Positions 26,623 through 35,051 of a stretch of 59,202 nt of DNA are shown piece after piece. The stretch is from NCBI GenBank assembly GCA_900317305.1, contig ONGG01000008.1:1-59202 (forward strand), written 5' to 3'. Numbering within the stretch: position 1 is the stretch's first letter; each line of letters starts with the position of its first letter. A model generated the notes under the pieces. It made no database searches. It worked only from the letters and a program-made list of their open reading frames with translations, and had not been told where the DNA came from. The translations under genes and the position numbers were made by a program. The stretch comes from an uncultured Prevotellaceae bacterium. Its GTDB lineage: Bacteria; Bacteroidota; Bacteroidia; Bacteroidales; Bacteroidaceae.

Positions 26623-28122
26623 TTAATCTTTAAATTTGTTGATACAATCGATATATGCCTCGACAGAAGCCGTGACGATGTCGGTGTTGGCACCGAAGCC
26701 GTAATAGAGTCCGTTGTTGTACTCCACCTGCATGTGCACCTTTCCCACATCGTTGGAGCCCTTGGAGATGGCCTGGATGGTGAACTCCTTGAGGGTCATT
26801 TTCTTCAGAATGATCTTCTTCAGGGCGTTGATGGCCGCATCTACAGGACCGTTGCCCGTTGCGGCCGCCTCGAATTTCTGGTTGCTGATGTCGAGTCCGA
26901 TACTGGCCACGCTTCTCACTCCCATGCCCGTGGTCACCTGCAGGTAGTCGAGTTTCACGGCATGAGCCTCGGCAGTGTCGGCACCAGCAAGCATGAGGAT
27001 GTCGGCGTCGTTGACTTCCTTCTTCTGGTCGGCCAGTTTGAGGAACTTCTCATAAATCTTGTCGATACGCTGCTCATTGTCGATGTTGACGCCCAGCACG
27101 CCCAGTCTGTATTTCAGCGCTGCCCTACCCGACCTGGCGGTGAGTACGATGGCATTGTCGTCGATACCCACATCCCTTGGATTGATGATCTCGTAGGTGG
27201 CTGCATTCTTGAGCACCCCGTCCTGGTGGATACCACTCGAGTGGGCGAAGGCATTGCGGCCCACGATGGCCTTGTTGGGCTGCACGGGCATGTTCATCAG
27301 CCCCGACACCATGCGGCTGATGGGAAAGATCTTCGTGGTGTTGATATTGTTCTCGATGCTGATGTCCTTATGGCATTTCAATATCATGGCTATCTCTTCG
27401 AGCGAGGTGTTGCCGGCCCGTTCGCCGATGCCGTTGATGGTGACCTCCACCTGGCGTGCCCCGTTGAGCACACCACTGAGGGTATTGGCGGTGGCTAGTC
27501 CAAGGTCGTCGTGACAGTGAGTGGAGATGACGGCATTGTGGATGCCATCGACATGCTCCATGAGGTATTTGATTTTGGCACCATATTCATCGGGCAGACA
27601 GTATCCGGTGGTGTCGGGGATATTGACCACAGTGGCTCCTGCCTTGATGACCGCCTCGATGACCTTGGCCAGATACTCGTTGTCGGTGCGTCCGGCATCC
27701 TCGGCATAGAATTCCACATCATAGACGTATTTCTTGGCATACTTCACAGCAGCCACCGCCCTTTCGATAATCTCCTCACGGGTGGAGTTGAACTTGTACT
27801 TGATATGCGTGTCGCTGGTGCCAATGCCGGTATGAATGCGCTTGTGCTTGGCATATTTCAGCGACTCAGCCGCCAAGTCGATGTCGTGCTCCACCGCCCT
27901 GGTGAGTGCGCATATCGTTGGCCATGTCACCGCCTTGGAGATTTCGATGACCGAGTTGAAATCACCGGGGCTGGAAGCGGGGAACCCCGCCTCTATCACG
28001 TCCACCCCAAGTTGTTCGAGTTGTCGGGCCACCTGGATTTTCTCTACCGTGTTGAGCTGACACCCCGGCACTTGCTCACCATCGCGAAGTGTAGTGTCGA
28101 AAAAAAACAGTCTTTCGTTCAT
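26623..28122 (-). CDS. leuA: 2-isopropylmalate synthase
   Basis: The start at 28122 ([20 protein letters not shown]) is preferred: an in-frame ATG at 28164 lies in the attenuator terminator. The 499-residue protein has the catalytic barrel with [23 protein letters not shown] and [13 protein letters not shown], and a C-terminal regulatory domain (about 390-499, with [12 protein letters not shown]) that normally binds leucine for feedback inhibition. It condenses acetyl-CoA with 2-oxoisovalerate, the committed step of leucine synthesis. It is the first structural gene after an attenuator-like leader, so expression should respond to charged leucine/isoleucine tRNA. Confidence 0.94.
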   Translation of the reverse strand: MNERLFFFDTTLRDGEQVPGCQLNTVEKIQVARQLEQLGVDVIEAGFPASSPGDFNSVIEISKAVTWPTICALTRAVEHDIDLAAESLKYAKHKRIHTGIGTSDTHIKYKFNSTREEIIERAVAAVKYAKKYVYDVEFYAEDAGRTDNEYLAKVIEAVIKAGATVVNIPDTTGYCLPDEYGAKIKYLMEHVDGIHNAVISTHCHDDLGLATANTLSGVLNGARQVEVTINGIGERAGNTSLEEIAMILKCHKDISIENNINTTKIFPISRMVSGLMNMPVQPNKAIVGRNAFAHSSGIHQDGVLKNAATYEIINPRDVGIDDNAIVLTARSGRAALKYRLGVLGVNIDNEQRIDKIYEKFLKLADQKKEVNDADILMLAGADTAEAHAVKLDYLQVTTGMGVRSVASIGLDISNQKFEAAATGNGPVDAAINALKKIILKKMTLKEFTIQAISKGSNDVGKVHMQVEYNNGLYYGFGANTDIVTASVEAYIDCINKFKD

Positions 28123-28164
28123 TTCATTAACGTTTAAAAATCCGTCACATTCGGCTGCCATCAA

Positions 28165-28202
28165 TAAAAAAGCCTTTCACACTCCTGGAAGTGAGAAAGG
28201 CC
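28165..28202 (-). terminator. leu operon attenuator terminator
   Basis: On the minus strand GCCTTTCTCACTTCC pairs with GGAGTGTGAAAGGC (about 13 pairs, one T-T mismatch, tiny loop) and is followed by T6. It sits between the leader peptide gene and leuA, 42 bases before the leuA start. Confidence 0.85.
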
Positions 28203-28247
28203 ATATCAGATAGCAATGTGTCATCAACAGCATACTTTATCACTTCC
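28187..28247 (-). promoter_or_regulatory. alternative antiterminator pairing of the leu leader
   Basis: GGAAGTGA (minus strand, 28240-28247, inside the leader peptide gene) is a perfect 8-base complement of TCACTTCC (28187-28194), the 5' arm of the terminator. Both pairings cannot form at once, which is the core design of a ribosome-mediated attenuator. Confidence 0.75.
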
Positions 28248-28304
28248 GGCCACTTTGTGCAGTCGGAGGCTAATAATACTGATAATGATACCGAAATTTG
28301 TCAT
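28224..28304 (-). CDS. leu operon leader peptide (Ile/Leu-rich)
   Basis: This 26-codon frame reads MTNF, then GIIISIISLRL, then HKVAGSDKVCC and a TGA stop. Five isoleucine codons and two leucine codons lie within eleven positions, far above chance. It starts about 45 bases after the predicted transcription start and ends 22 bases before the terminator stem; its final codons cover the antiterminator arm. Ribosome stalling at the Ile/Leu codons would leave that arm free. A second overlapping frame (28270-28332, MPGPIILLRYD) also holds Ile-Ile-Leu-Leu and is an alternative leader. Confidence 0.75.
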   Translation of the reverse strand: MTNFGIIISIISLRLHKVAGSDKVCC

Positions 28305-28356
28305 ACCTTAATAATATTATAGGACCAGGCATAAAGCCTTCTCCTAACAACGGGTG

Positions 28357-28388
28357 CAAAATTAGTGAAACGAATCGACCCAAGCAAA
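28357..28388 (-). promoter_or_regulatory. leu operon promoter
   Basis: On the minus strand TTTG (28385-28388), a 20-base spacer and TAATTTTG (28357-28364) fit the consensus. It lies about 235 bases before leuA, leaving room for the attenuator leader. Confidence 0.8.
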
Positions 28389-28447
28389 TAATTTGTAACT
28401 TTTTTAGCGAAAAACGCAACAATTTATTACTATTTATCGGTTTTGTG

Positions 28448-29119
28448 CTATTTAATCACATCCAGAACCTGCCGGGCGATGGCCTTCATACCCTCTTTGG
28501 AGGGATGCCCGTTGATCTTGTGGATATCGTGGAGTCGGATGCATGGTATGGCGTAGTGATTGCAGATGGTGAGGCACGACTCGTTGATGTCGTCGCGCAG
28601 TTCGCTGTTGAGCAGGAAATAGACTTTCACGTTAGGATAGCGTTTCTTCACATGGTCGAGCATATAGGCCATGGCCGGACGGAAAGTGTAGAAATCGCCT
28701 TTCGTCCACTGGCCGTATTTATACGCCCCCACCTCCTCGCCAGCCCAACTGTCGTTGGTGGCACCGAAAATGAGGATGATGTCGGGATTGCCCAGATTGT
28801 CCATGCGTGTGATGAACGACCGATCGGAGTAGTCGTTGCCATCGTAGCCCCGGTAACCCACCGTGCTGCCACTGTAGGAATTGTTCATACAGATGCGGAA
28901 ACCACCTTGGTCGGCCACCTGCCACCACCAGGTCTGTGTGACATCGTCGACATCGGTGCGGTTGCCGCTTTCCTCATAATACCACATCTCGTTGGTGGCA
29001 GGTGTGACATAGCCCTCGAAAGTGGAATAGGAGTCGCCGAGGATGGAGATTGACGGTGCCTGCGCACAAGCAGAGAGTGCGACGATGGTGGCGAAGAAAG
29101 AAAGAACGAAATTCTTCAT
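28448..29119 (-). CDS. secreted SGNH/GDSL-type hydrolase
   Basis: The start at 29119 gives a signal peptide (MKNFVLSFFATIVALSACAQ); longer in-frame extensions lie inside dnaB and are not credible. The 223-residue protein has the SGNH blocks: ISILGDSYSTFEG with the nucleophile serine, NNSYSGSTV, and IILIFGATNDSWAGE with the block III asparagine. The final block reads RLHDIHKINGHPSKEGM, where the catalytic Asp/His are in a variant spacing. It is a probable esterase acting on acylated glycans in the periplasm or at the surface. It is 31 bases downstream of dnaB; a role together with the helicase is unlikely. Confidence 0.8.
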   Translation of the reverse strand: MKNFVLSFFATIVALSACAQAPSISILGDSYSTFEGYVTPATNEMWYYEESGNRTDVDDVTQTWWWQVADQGGFRICMNNSYSGSTVGYRGYDGNDYSDRSFITRMDNLGNPDIILIFGATNDSWAGEEVGAYKYGQWTKGDFYTFRPAMAYMLDHVKKRYPNVKVYFLLNSELRDDINESCLTICNHYAIPCIRLHDIHKINGHPSKEGMKAIARQVLDVIK

Positions 29120-29150
29120 GTGGATGAGGTATTTGTTGAATAATGTGCGG

Positions 29151-30671
29151 TCAGAACGGAGACTCGGGCGGTGGTGGCGGACCGAGCGGGTCGTCGAAGC
29201 CCCCATTGATGCGCGAGCCCATGATCTCGCCACCCTGCGTTGGCGGCATGTAGGTGTCTTCGGGATTGGCGAAGCGGGTGTACTCGCCACGGAAGTTGAG
29301 GAGCACGTCGCCCACGGCACCCTTACGGTGCTTGGCGATGATGATCTGCGCCATACCCCTGAGGTCATTGCCCTTCTCGTCGTTCAGGATATGGTAGTAT
29401 TCGGGACGGTGCACGAAGAGCACCATGTCGGCATCCTGCTCAATGGCACCCGACTCGCGCAAGTCGCTCAGCTGTGGGCGCTTCCCTCCTTCAGCATCCC
29501 CACGCTGCTCTACCGAGCGGTTGAGCTGCGAGAGGGCAAGGATGGGGATGTCGAGTTCCTTGGCCAACTGTTTCAGCGAGCGGCTGATGGTCGACACCTC
29601 TTCCTGTCGGTTTCCGAACCGCATACCATTGGCGTTCATGAGCTGCAGGTAGTCGATCATAATGAGTTCCACCTTCTTCTCACGTGCCAGGCGGCGGGCT
29701 TTGGTGCGCAGTTCGAAGATCGAGAGGCCCGGTGTCTCGTCGACATACAGCGGTGCACCCTCGAGTTTGCGTATATTGCGGTCGAAGCGGTCCCAGTCGG
29801 CATCGTCGAGTTGTCCGTTCATCACCTTCTTACCCTCTATCTCACAGGTGTTGGAGATGAGTCGGTTGACAAGCTGCACATTGTTCATCTCGAGCGAGAA
29901 GAAAGCAACTGGAATGCGCTGGTCGATGGCCACGTTCTTGGCAATAGAGAGCGCGAACGAAGTCTTTCCCATGGCTGGGCGGCCGGCGATGATGATGAGG
30001 TCGCTCTTCTGCCATCCCGACGTCATATCGTCGAGTTTGGTGAACCCGCTGGGCACGCCAGTCAGTCCGCCGGTATTCGAGGCGGCGCGCTGCATGATTT
30101 CCACAGCCTGCTTCACTACGGGGTCGATCTGGGTGTAGTCCTGGCGCATGTTCTTCTGGGAGAGTTCGAAGAGTTTTCCCTCGGCCTCTTGCATCACCAG
30201 TTCGATGTCGTTCGACTCGTCGAAGGCGTTGGTCTCCACGATGCTGGCAAAATGGATGAGTTGGCGGGCGAGGAATTTCTGCGCCAGAATGCGGGCGTGG
30301 AACTCCACATGAGCCGCCGACGCCACGTTGGCTGTGAGTTCATAGATATACATCTGTCCGCCCACCTCCTCGAGTGTGCCGTCACGTTTGAGTTGTTCGG
30401 TGACAGTGACGAGGTCGACGGGTTGCTCTTTGATACTCAGTGTCTGTATGGCGGCGAACACTTTCTGGTTGCGTGGCTCATAGAACGTCTCAGGTCGGAG
30501 GATCTCGCTCACCACGGTAAAGGCATCCTTATCGATCATGAGTGCGCCAAGCACAGTGCGCTCGGTCTCCACCGACTGTGGCGGCATGTGGGCCAGTCCC
30601 CTGTCGAGGGGTGCTGCTGTGCGGGGCTTGCGCCTTGATGGACCATTATTGCTTGTATTGTTGTCGGGCAT
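29151..30671 (-). CDS. dnaB: replicative DNA helicase DnaB
   Basis: The 506-residue protein has the N-terminal helical domain (about 25-130, LAHMPPQSVETERTVLGALM) and the RecA-like motor with Walker A GRPAMGKTSFAL, the Walker B region VELIMIDYLQLM and the arginine-finger/DNA-binding segment LRESGAIEQDADMVLFVHRPEYY. It unwinds DNA at the fork as a hexamer. The length is slightly over the usual 450-480, with basic and proline/glycine-rich ends. It has its own upstream region, with a weak promoter match. Confidence 0.96.
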   Translation of the reverse strand: MPDNNTSNNGPSRRKPRTAAPLDRGLAHMPPQSVETERTVLGALMIDKDAFTVVSEILRPETFYEPRNQKVFAAIQTLSIKEQPVDLVTVTEQLKRDGTLEEVGGQMYIYELTANVASAAHVEFHARILAQKFLARQLIHFASIVETNAFDESNDIELVMQEAEGKLFELSQKNMRQDYTQIDPVVKQAVEIMQRAASNTGGLTGVPSGFTKLDDMTSGWQKSDLIIIAGRPAMGKTSFALSIAKNVAIDQRIPVAFFSLEMNNVQLVNRLISNTCEIEGKKVMNGQLDDADWDRFDRNIRKLEGAPLYVDETPGLSIFELRTKARRLAREKKVELIMIDYLQLMNANGMRFGNRQEEVSTISRSLKQLAKELDIPILALSQLNRSVEQRGDAEGGKRPQLSDLRESGAIEQDADMVLFVHRPEYYHILNDEKGNDLRGMAQIIIAKHRKGAVGDVLLNFRGEYTRFANPEDTYMPPTQGGEIMGSRINGGFDDPLGPPPPPESPF

Positions 30672-30696
30672 AGTTGTAAATTAGGGTTAGGGCTTG

Positions 30697-30704
30697 CAAA
30701 AATA
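30697..30704 (-). promoter_or_regulatory. possible -7 box of dnaB
   Basis: TATTTTTG on the minus strand fits TAnnTTTG, 25 bases before the start codon; it is followed upstream by an A/T run with no clear TTTG. Confidence 0.4.
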
Positions 30705-30772
30705 AAAAAAAAAAATGATACGCCATCTTCCCGATAGGGCTTTTATCACAATTTAATAAATGCCCGAATAAA

Positions 30773-30804
30773 TTTGGCATTTCGCTCTGTTAATATTATT
30801 TTTG
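30773..30804 (+). promoter_or_regulatory. engB promoter
   Basis: TTTG (30773-30776), a 20-base spacer and TATTTTTG (30797-30804) fit the consensus; the start codon follows after 19 bases. Confidence 0.75.
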
Positions 30805-30823
30805 CAGAAAAAAAGAAGACTAT

Positions 30824-31429
30824 ATGGAAATCAAGACCTCCGAATTCACACTGAGCAGTCCGACGATAGAGTTATGTCCGAAGGACTTCCGTCCCGAATA
30901 TGCTTTCATTGGCCGTTCGAACGTGGGCAAGTCGAGCCTCATCAACATGCTCTGCAACCACAAGGGGCTTGCGAAGACCTCGTCGACACCGGGAAAGACC
31001 CTTCTCATCAACCACTTCCTCATCAACAGAGACTGGTATCTCGTCGACCTTCCCGGCTATGGTTTCGCCAAACGTTCGAAGACCGTTCAGCAGAAGATTG
31101 ACAACATGATCAACTCCTACCTGCTGATGCGCCAGCAACTGGCCAATGTGTTCGTGCTCATTGATATCCGTCACGACCCACAGAAGATAGACCGCGAGTT
31201 CATCGATTGGCTTGGCGAGAGCAGCATCCCCTTCTCGCTGGTGTTTACCAAGGCCGATAAACTCTCCATTCAAAAAGCGAAGGAGAACGTGCAGAAATAC
31301 ATGGACTCGCTGCGCGACGTGTGGGAGGAACTGCCCCCATATTTCGTGACGAGCAGCGAGAAGAAGTCGGGCCGAGACGAGCTGCTCGACTACATCGACA
31401 GCATCAACAAACAAATCAAGGAGGGATAA
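30824..31429 (+). CDS. engB: ribosome biogenesis GTPase YsxC/EngB
   Basis: The 201-residue GTPase has all G motifs: [17 protein letters not shown] (G1), STPGKT (G2), DLPGYGFAK (G3), FTKADKLS (G4) and [13 protein letters not shown] (G5). It assists late assembly of the 50S ribosomal subunit. The length is typical. It starts an operon with the ABC-F gene 7 bases downstream. Confidence 0.95.
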   Translation: MEIKTSEFTLSSPTIELCPKDFRPEYAFIGRSNVGKSSLINMLCNHKGLAKTSSTPGKTLLINHFLINRDWYLVDLPGYGFAKRSKTVQQKIDNMINSYLLMRQQLANVFVLIDIRHDPQKIDREFIDWLGESSIPFSLVFTKADKLSIQKAKENVQKYMDSLRDVWEELPPYFVTSSEKKSGRDELLDYIDSINKQIKEG

Positions 31430-31436
31430 GGCAGCC

Positions 31437-33206
31437 ATGGTACCCTATCTCGACGTACAGAACCTGACGAAGACCTTTGGGGCGCTCACCTTGTTTGAGA
31501 ACATCTCATTCTCGGTGAGCGAGGGACAGCGTATCGGCCTGATTGCCAAGAACGGCACGGGCAAGTCGACCCTGCTGTCGATACTGACAGGTCGCGAGGG
31601 TTATGACAGCGGCGAGATCATCTACCGGCGCGACCTGAAAGTGGGCTATCTGGAGCAGTCGCCCCATTTCGATCCTGAGGAGAGCGTGCTCGACGCCTGT
31701 TTCAACCACCATGGTGACGACGAGAAGGTGTTGCGCGCCAAACAGGTGCTCACCCAACTGAAGATACAAGATCTCAGTCAGCCCATGGGGCAGTTGAGTG
31801 GCGGCCAGCAGAAGCGTGTAGCCCTGGCCAACGTGCTGCTCACCGACCCCGACTTCCTCATCCTCGACGAGCCCACCAACCACCTTGACCTCGACATGAT
31901 AGAATGGCTCGAGGGCTATCTCTCACGGGGCAACAAGACCCTGCTCATGGTGACCCACGACCGGTTCTTCCTCGACCGTATCTGCGACCAGATCCTGGAA
32001 CTCGACGACCATACCATCTACTCCTACAAAGGCAATTTCGCCTACTATCTGGAGAAACGGGAGCACCGACTGGAGGTGGCCCGTGCCGAGACCGCACGCG
32101 CCGTGAACCTCTACCGTCGTGAACTGGAGTGGATGCGGCGGCAGCCCCAGGCCCGTGGTCACAAGGCCAAATACCGCGAGGATGCCTTCTACGAGTTGGA
32201 GCAACGCGCCAAGCACCGTATCGAGGAGCGGCAGATGCGTCTGAAGTCGAGCAACGTGTATATCGGCAGCAAAATCTTCGAGAGCCAGTATGTATCGAAA
32301 TCTTTTGGCGACACTGTCATCCTACGCGATTTCTATTACAACTTCGCCCGTTTCGAGAAGATGGGCATCGTGGGCAACAACGGCACCGGCAAGTCAACAT
32401 TCATCAAGTTGCTGCTCGGCATGGAGCCGCTTGACGCCGGGCGCTTCGACATCGGCGACACGGTGAAGTTTGGCTATTTCTCACAAGAAGGCCTGCGCTT
32501 CGACGACCAGCAGCGGGTGATTGATGTGGTGCGCGACATCGCCGACTACATCGACCTTGGTGGCGGCCGCCACTTCACCGCCTCGCAGTTTCTTCAGCAT
32601 TTCCAGTTCACTCCCGACCAACAATATAATTATGTATATAAGCTGAGTGGCGGCGAGCGGCGCAAACTATACCTGTGCACCGTGCTGATGCGCAACCCCA
32701 ATTTCCTGGTGCTCGATGAGCCCACCAACGACCTCGACATCCAGACCCTGCAGATACTGGAGGAATATCTGAGCGACTTCCCCGGCTGTGTGATTGTGGT
32801 GAGCCACGACCGCTATTTTATGGACAAGGTGGTAGACCATCTGCTGGTGTTCAAAGGCGACGGCGTGATCAAGGACTTCCCCGGCAACTACACCCAATAC
32901 CGCGAGTGGCTCACGCTGAAAGGGCGCGACGAGGCGTTACAGGACGGCAAAGCCACACGACAGCCCAAACGCGACTACCGCAATGCCGACAAGCGCAAGA
33001 TGACCTACAAGGAGAAGACCGAGTATGCCCAACTCGAGAAAGACATTGCCGCCTTGGAAGAAGAACAGCACCAGATAGAGGAGGCCCTCTGTGGCGGCAC
33101 CGTCGACATCGACACCATCACGGCCATGAGCAAGCGCCTTCCCCAACTCAAGGACGAGCTCGACGAGAAGAGCATGCGCTGGCTGGAACTGAGCGAGATA
33201 GAATAA
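31437..33206 (+). CDS. ABC-F family ATPase (Uup-like)
   Basis: The 589-residue protein has two ATPase domains: Walker A AKNGTGKSTLL and GNNGTGKSTFI, signatures LSGGQQKR and LSGGERRK, and Walker B LILDEPTNHLD and LVLDEPTNDLD. The P-site-tRNA-interaction linker between them contains LEWMRRQPQARGHKAKYRED. No membrane helix is present. A C-terminal coiled-coil region (about 520-589) fits Uup. ABC-F proteins act on the ribosome or, for Uup, on DNA branch intermediates. Antibiotic-resistance subtypes cannot be ruled out, but the linker and tail favour the housekeeping type. It is co-transcribed with engB. Confidence 0.9.
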   Translation: MVPYLDVQNLTKTFGALTLFENISFSVSEGQRIGLIAKNGTGKSTLLSILTGREGYDSGEIIYRRDLKVGYLEQSPHFDPEESVLDACFNHHGDDEKVLRAKQVLTQLKIQDLSQPMGQLSGGQQKRVALANVLLTDPDFLILDEPTNHLDLDMIEWLEGYLSRGNKTLLMVTHDRFFLDRICDQILELDDHTIYSYKGNFAYYLEKREHRLEVARAETARAVNLYRRELEWMRRQPQARGHKAKYREDAFYELEQRAKHRIEERQMRLKSSNVYIGSKIFESQYVSKSFGDTVILRDFYYNFARFEKMGIVGNNGTGKSTFIKLLLGMEPLDAGRFDIGDTVKFGYFSQEGLRFDDQQRVIDVVRDIADYIDLGGGRHFTASQFLQHFQFTPDQQYNYVYKLSGGERRKLYLCTVLMRNPNFLVLDEPTNDLDIQTLQILEEYLSDFPGCVIVVSHDRYFMDKVVDHLLVFKGDGVIKDFPGNYTQYREWLTLKGRDEALQDGKATRQPKRDYRNADKRKMTYKEKTEYAQLEKDIAALEEEQHQIEEALCGGTVDIDTITAMSKRLPQLKDELDEKSMRWLELSEIE

Positions 33207-33245
33207 CGACAATCCATATTCAACTAACTTATCAATTCATTCACA

Positions 33246-34694
33246 ATGAGAAATTTTTTGACTTACGCACTGTTGTTGCTCGCCATGGCAACACAGGCCC
33301 AAACGGCACGGCAATTCACCATCAACCTTACCGACGACGGCAAGGCGCAGATGGTGGTCTTCCTTCCCACTTCCCCATCAGGCAAAGCCATCGTGGGCGT
33401 ACCTGGCGGCGGCTACTCCATGCTGTCGAACACCCATGAGGGCACCCAATGGTCGGGATGGCTCAACCAGAAAGGCATCGCCTACTTCGTGGTGAACTAC
33501 CGTCTGCCCAACGGCGACCGCACCATTCCCATGGGCGATGTGGAGAAAGGCATCCGCATCGTGCGCGACTCGGCAGCCGTATGGGGCATCAATCCCCACG
33601 ATGTGGGCATCATGGGCTTCTCGGCCGGTGGCCATCTAGCCTCTGTCATCTCCACCCACTCTGACTTTGCCGTGCGCCCCAATTTCTCGATACTTTTCTA
33701 CCCCGTCATCTCGATGGACGAGCGCGTTTCGCACAAATACTCGTGCATCAACTTCCTCGGACAGGAAGGACAGAAAGACCCCAAACTGGTGCACGACTTC
33801 TCGACCCAGAACGCCGTGCGGCGTCACCTCACTCCCCCCGCCATCATCCTGATGTCGAGCGACGACCGCCTTGTGCCTCCGGTGACCAACGGCGTGGCCT
33901 ACTACTCGGCCATGCGCAATGCCGGCAATGAGTGCGCCATGCACATCTACCCCACCGGCGACCACGGATGGGGCATCGGTCCCTGGTTCAAATACCACGA
34001 CCAGATGCTCAACGACCTGGGCACCTGGCTCGACGCACATCCCGCCCCCAAGACCGATGCCATCCGTGTGGCCTGCATCGGCAACAGCATCACCGACGGC
34101 CATGGTATAGAGATGGCACCCCAGCACGGTTATCCCGCCCAACTGCAGCGGTTGCTCGGCAATGGCTACTGGGTGAAGAACTTCGGTGTGAGTGCCCGTA
34201 CCATGCTCAACAAGGGCGATTTCCCCTACATGAACGAGATGGCCTGGCGCGATGCCCTGGCCTTCGACCCTGACATCGTAATCATCAAATTAGGCACCAA
34301 CGACTCGAAACCACAGAACTGGAAATATGGTGCGGAGTTCAAACAAGACTTGCAACAGATGCTCACCACACTCTGCCCTTCGCTCGCCTCTCCCGCCAAA
34401 AAGAAAGGGAAGAAGGCCCGTCAGGCACAGCCACGTCGTCCACAAATCTACCTCTGCACACCCATCCCCGCCTTTAAGTCGACCTGGGACATCAATGATG
34501 CCATCATCACCGACAGCATCATCCCCATACAAAAAGAACTGGCCCAGACCTACGGCCTGCAAGTGATCGACCTGCACCAACTCTTCGCCAACGACAGCGA
34601 CAAGGTGCAAGGCGATGGCATTCACCCCAATGAAAAAGGAGTGAGAAAGATGGCGGAAATCATCGCCGGAGTGCTGAAAGGAGAAACAAAATAA
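33246..34694 (+). CDS. two-domain secreted esterase: alpha/beta hydrolase fused to SGNH hydrolase
   Basis: A signal peptide (MRNFLTYALLLLAMATQAQ) is followed by an acetylxylan-esterase-like alpha/beta hydrolase (about 25-265) with the oxyanion motif GVPGGGYSM, nucleophile GFSAGGHLAS (Ser126), SSDDRLVPP and GDHGWG. A second domain (about 272-482) is an SGNH esterase: ACIGNSITDGHG (Ser281), IIKLGTNDSKP and DGIHPNEKG. A basic insert (SPAKKKGKKARQAQPRR) interrupts the second domain. Both triads appear complete, so it may remove two kinds of acyl decoration from plant glycans. It follows the ABC-F gene by 39 bases; function with it is not evident. Confidence 0.85.
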   Translation: MRNFLTYALLLLAMATQAQTARQFTINLTDDGKAQMVVFLPTSPSGKAIVGVPGGGYSMLSNTHEGTQWSGWLNQKGIAYFVVNYRLPNGDRTIPMGDVEKGIRIVRDSAAVWGINPHDVGIMGFSAGGHLASVISTHSDFAVRPNFSILFYPVISMDERVSHKYSCINFLGQEGQKDPKLVHDFSTQNAVRRHLTPPAIILMSSDDRLVPPVTNGVAYYSAMRNAGNECAMHIYPTGDHGWGIGPWFKYHDQMLNDLGTWLDAHPAPKTDAIRVACIGNSITDGHGIEMAPQHGYPAQLQRLLGNGYWVKNFGVSARTMLNKGDFPYMNEMAWRDALAFDPDIVIIKLGTNDSKPQNWKYGAEFKQDLQQMLTTLCPSLASPAKKKGKKARQAQPRRPQIYLCTPIPAFKSTWDINDAIITDSIIPIQKELAQTYGLQVIDLHQLFANDSDKVQGDGIHPNEKGVRKMAEIIAGVLKGETK

Positions 34695-34705
34695 CTCAAT
34701 TGACA

Positions 34706-34737
34706 GGAGTTCAGAAGTTCAGAAGTTCAAGAGTTCA
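34706..34737. repeat. 8-bp tandem microrepeat (GGAGTTCA family), four units
   Basis: GGAGTTCA, GAAGTTCA, GAAGTTCA and AGAGTTCA follow one another 11 bases after the esterase stop, then GACATTA, the same tail as at 58814. The gene-free stretch 34695-35051 otherwise holds two hairpins and the rho promoter; about 130 bases (34741-34870) show nothing I recognise. Confidence 0.85.
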
Positions 34738-34870
34738 GACATTACAACAGCCAACAACCATTAGGCCTAAGAGATAACTTCGGATTGTTGTCTGCTCTCA
34801 TGCGACTGCTACAACTAGGGAACTCCATCTAAATAGAGCGAAAGCGTAATTTCAATGAAATAATCAGTAT

Positions 34871-34920
34871 GAGGGGGTGAGGAATCATCCCCTCCTTCAT
34901 TTGAGGCAAAAAAATGAAGG
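34871..34920. terminator. two abutting hairpins upstream of the rho promoter
   Basis: GAGGGG/CCCCTC (34871-34876 with 34889-34894) is followed by CCTTCATTT/AAATGAAGG (34894-34902 with 34912-34920), a perfect 9-base stem. T7 begins 10 bases after the second stem. Termination of the esterase transcript is the simplest role. Confidence 0.45.
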
Positions 34921-34947
34921 CTTACAACATTTTTTTGCTTTTCCTTT

Positions 34948-34978
34948 TTTGGGGTTTGACAGAAAATGCGTAATTTTG
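34948..34978 (+). promoter_or_regulatory. rho promoter
   Basis: TTTG (34948-34951), a 19-base spacer and TAATTTTG (34971-34978) match the consensus exactly; the leader to the ATG is about 65 bases. Confidence 0.85.
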
Positions 34979-35051
34979 CAGCGATTTTTCAAACACATAC
35001 GGATTTTCACATCTCGAAAGTCCGTTTTACAAATCAACAACATCATTTTTT

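Noticed and set aside
28123-28164. Upstream in-frame ATG of leuA
   Set aside because: It lies at the end of the attenuator terminator and would add residues that LeuA proteins lack.
29043-30638. 531-codon open frame on the plus strand
   Set aside because: Antisense to dnaB, whose motifs are all intact on the minus strand.
34741-34870. Gene-free stretch considered as tRNA or 6S RNA
   Set aside because: No T-loop consensus, cloverleaf or long 6S-like bulged hairpin could be recognised.
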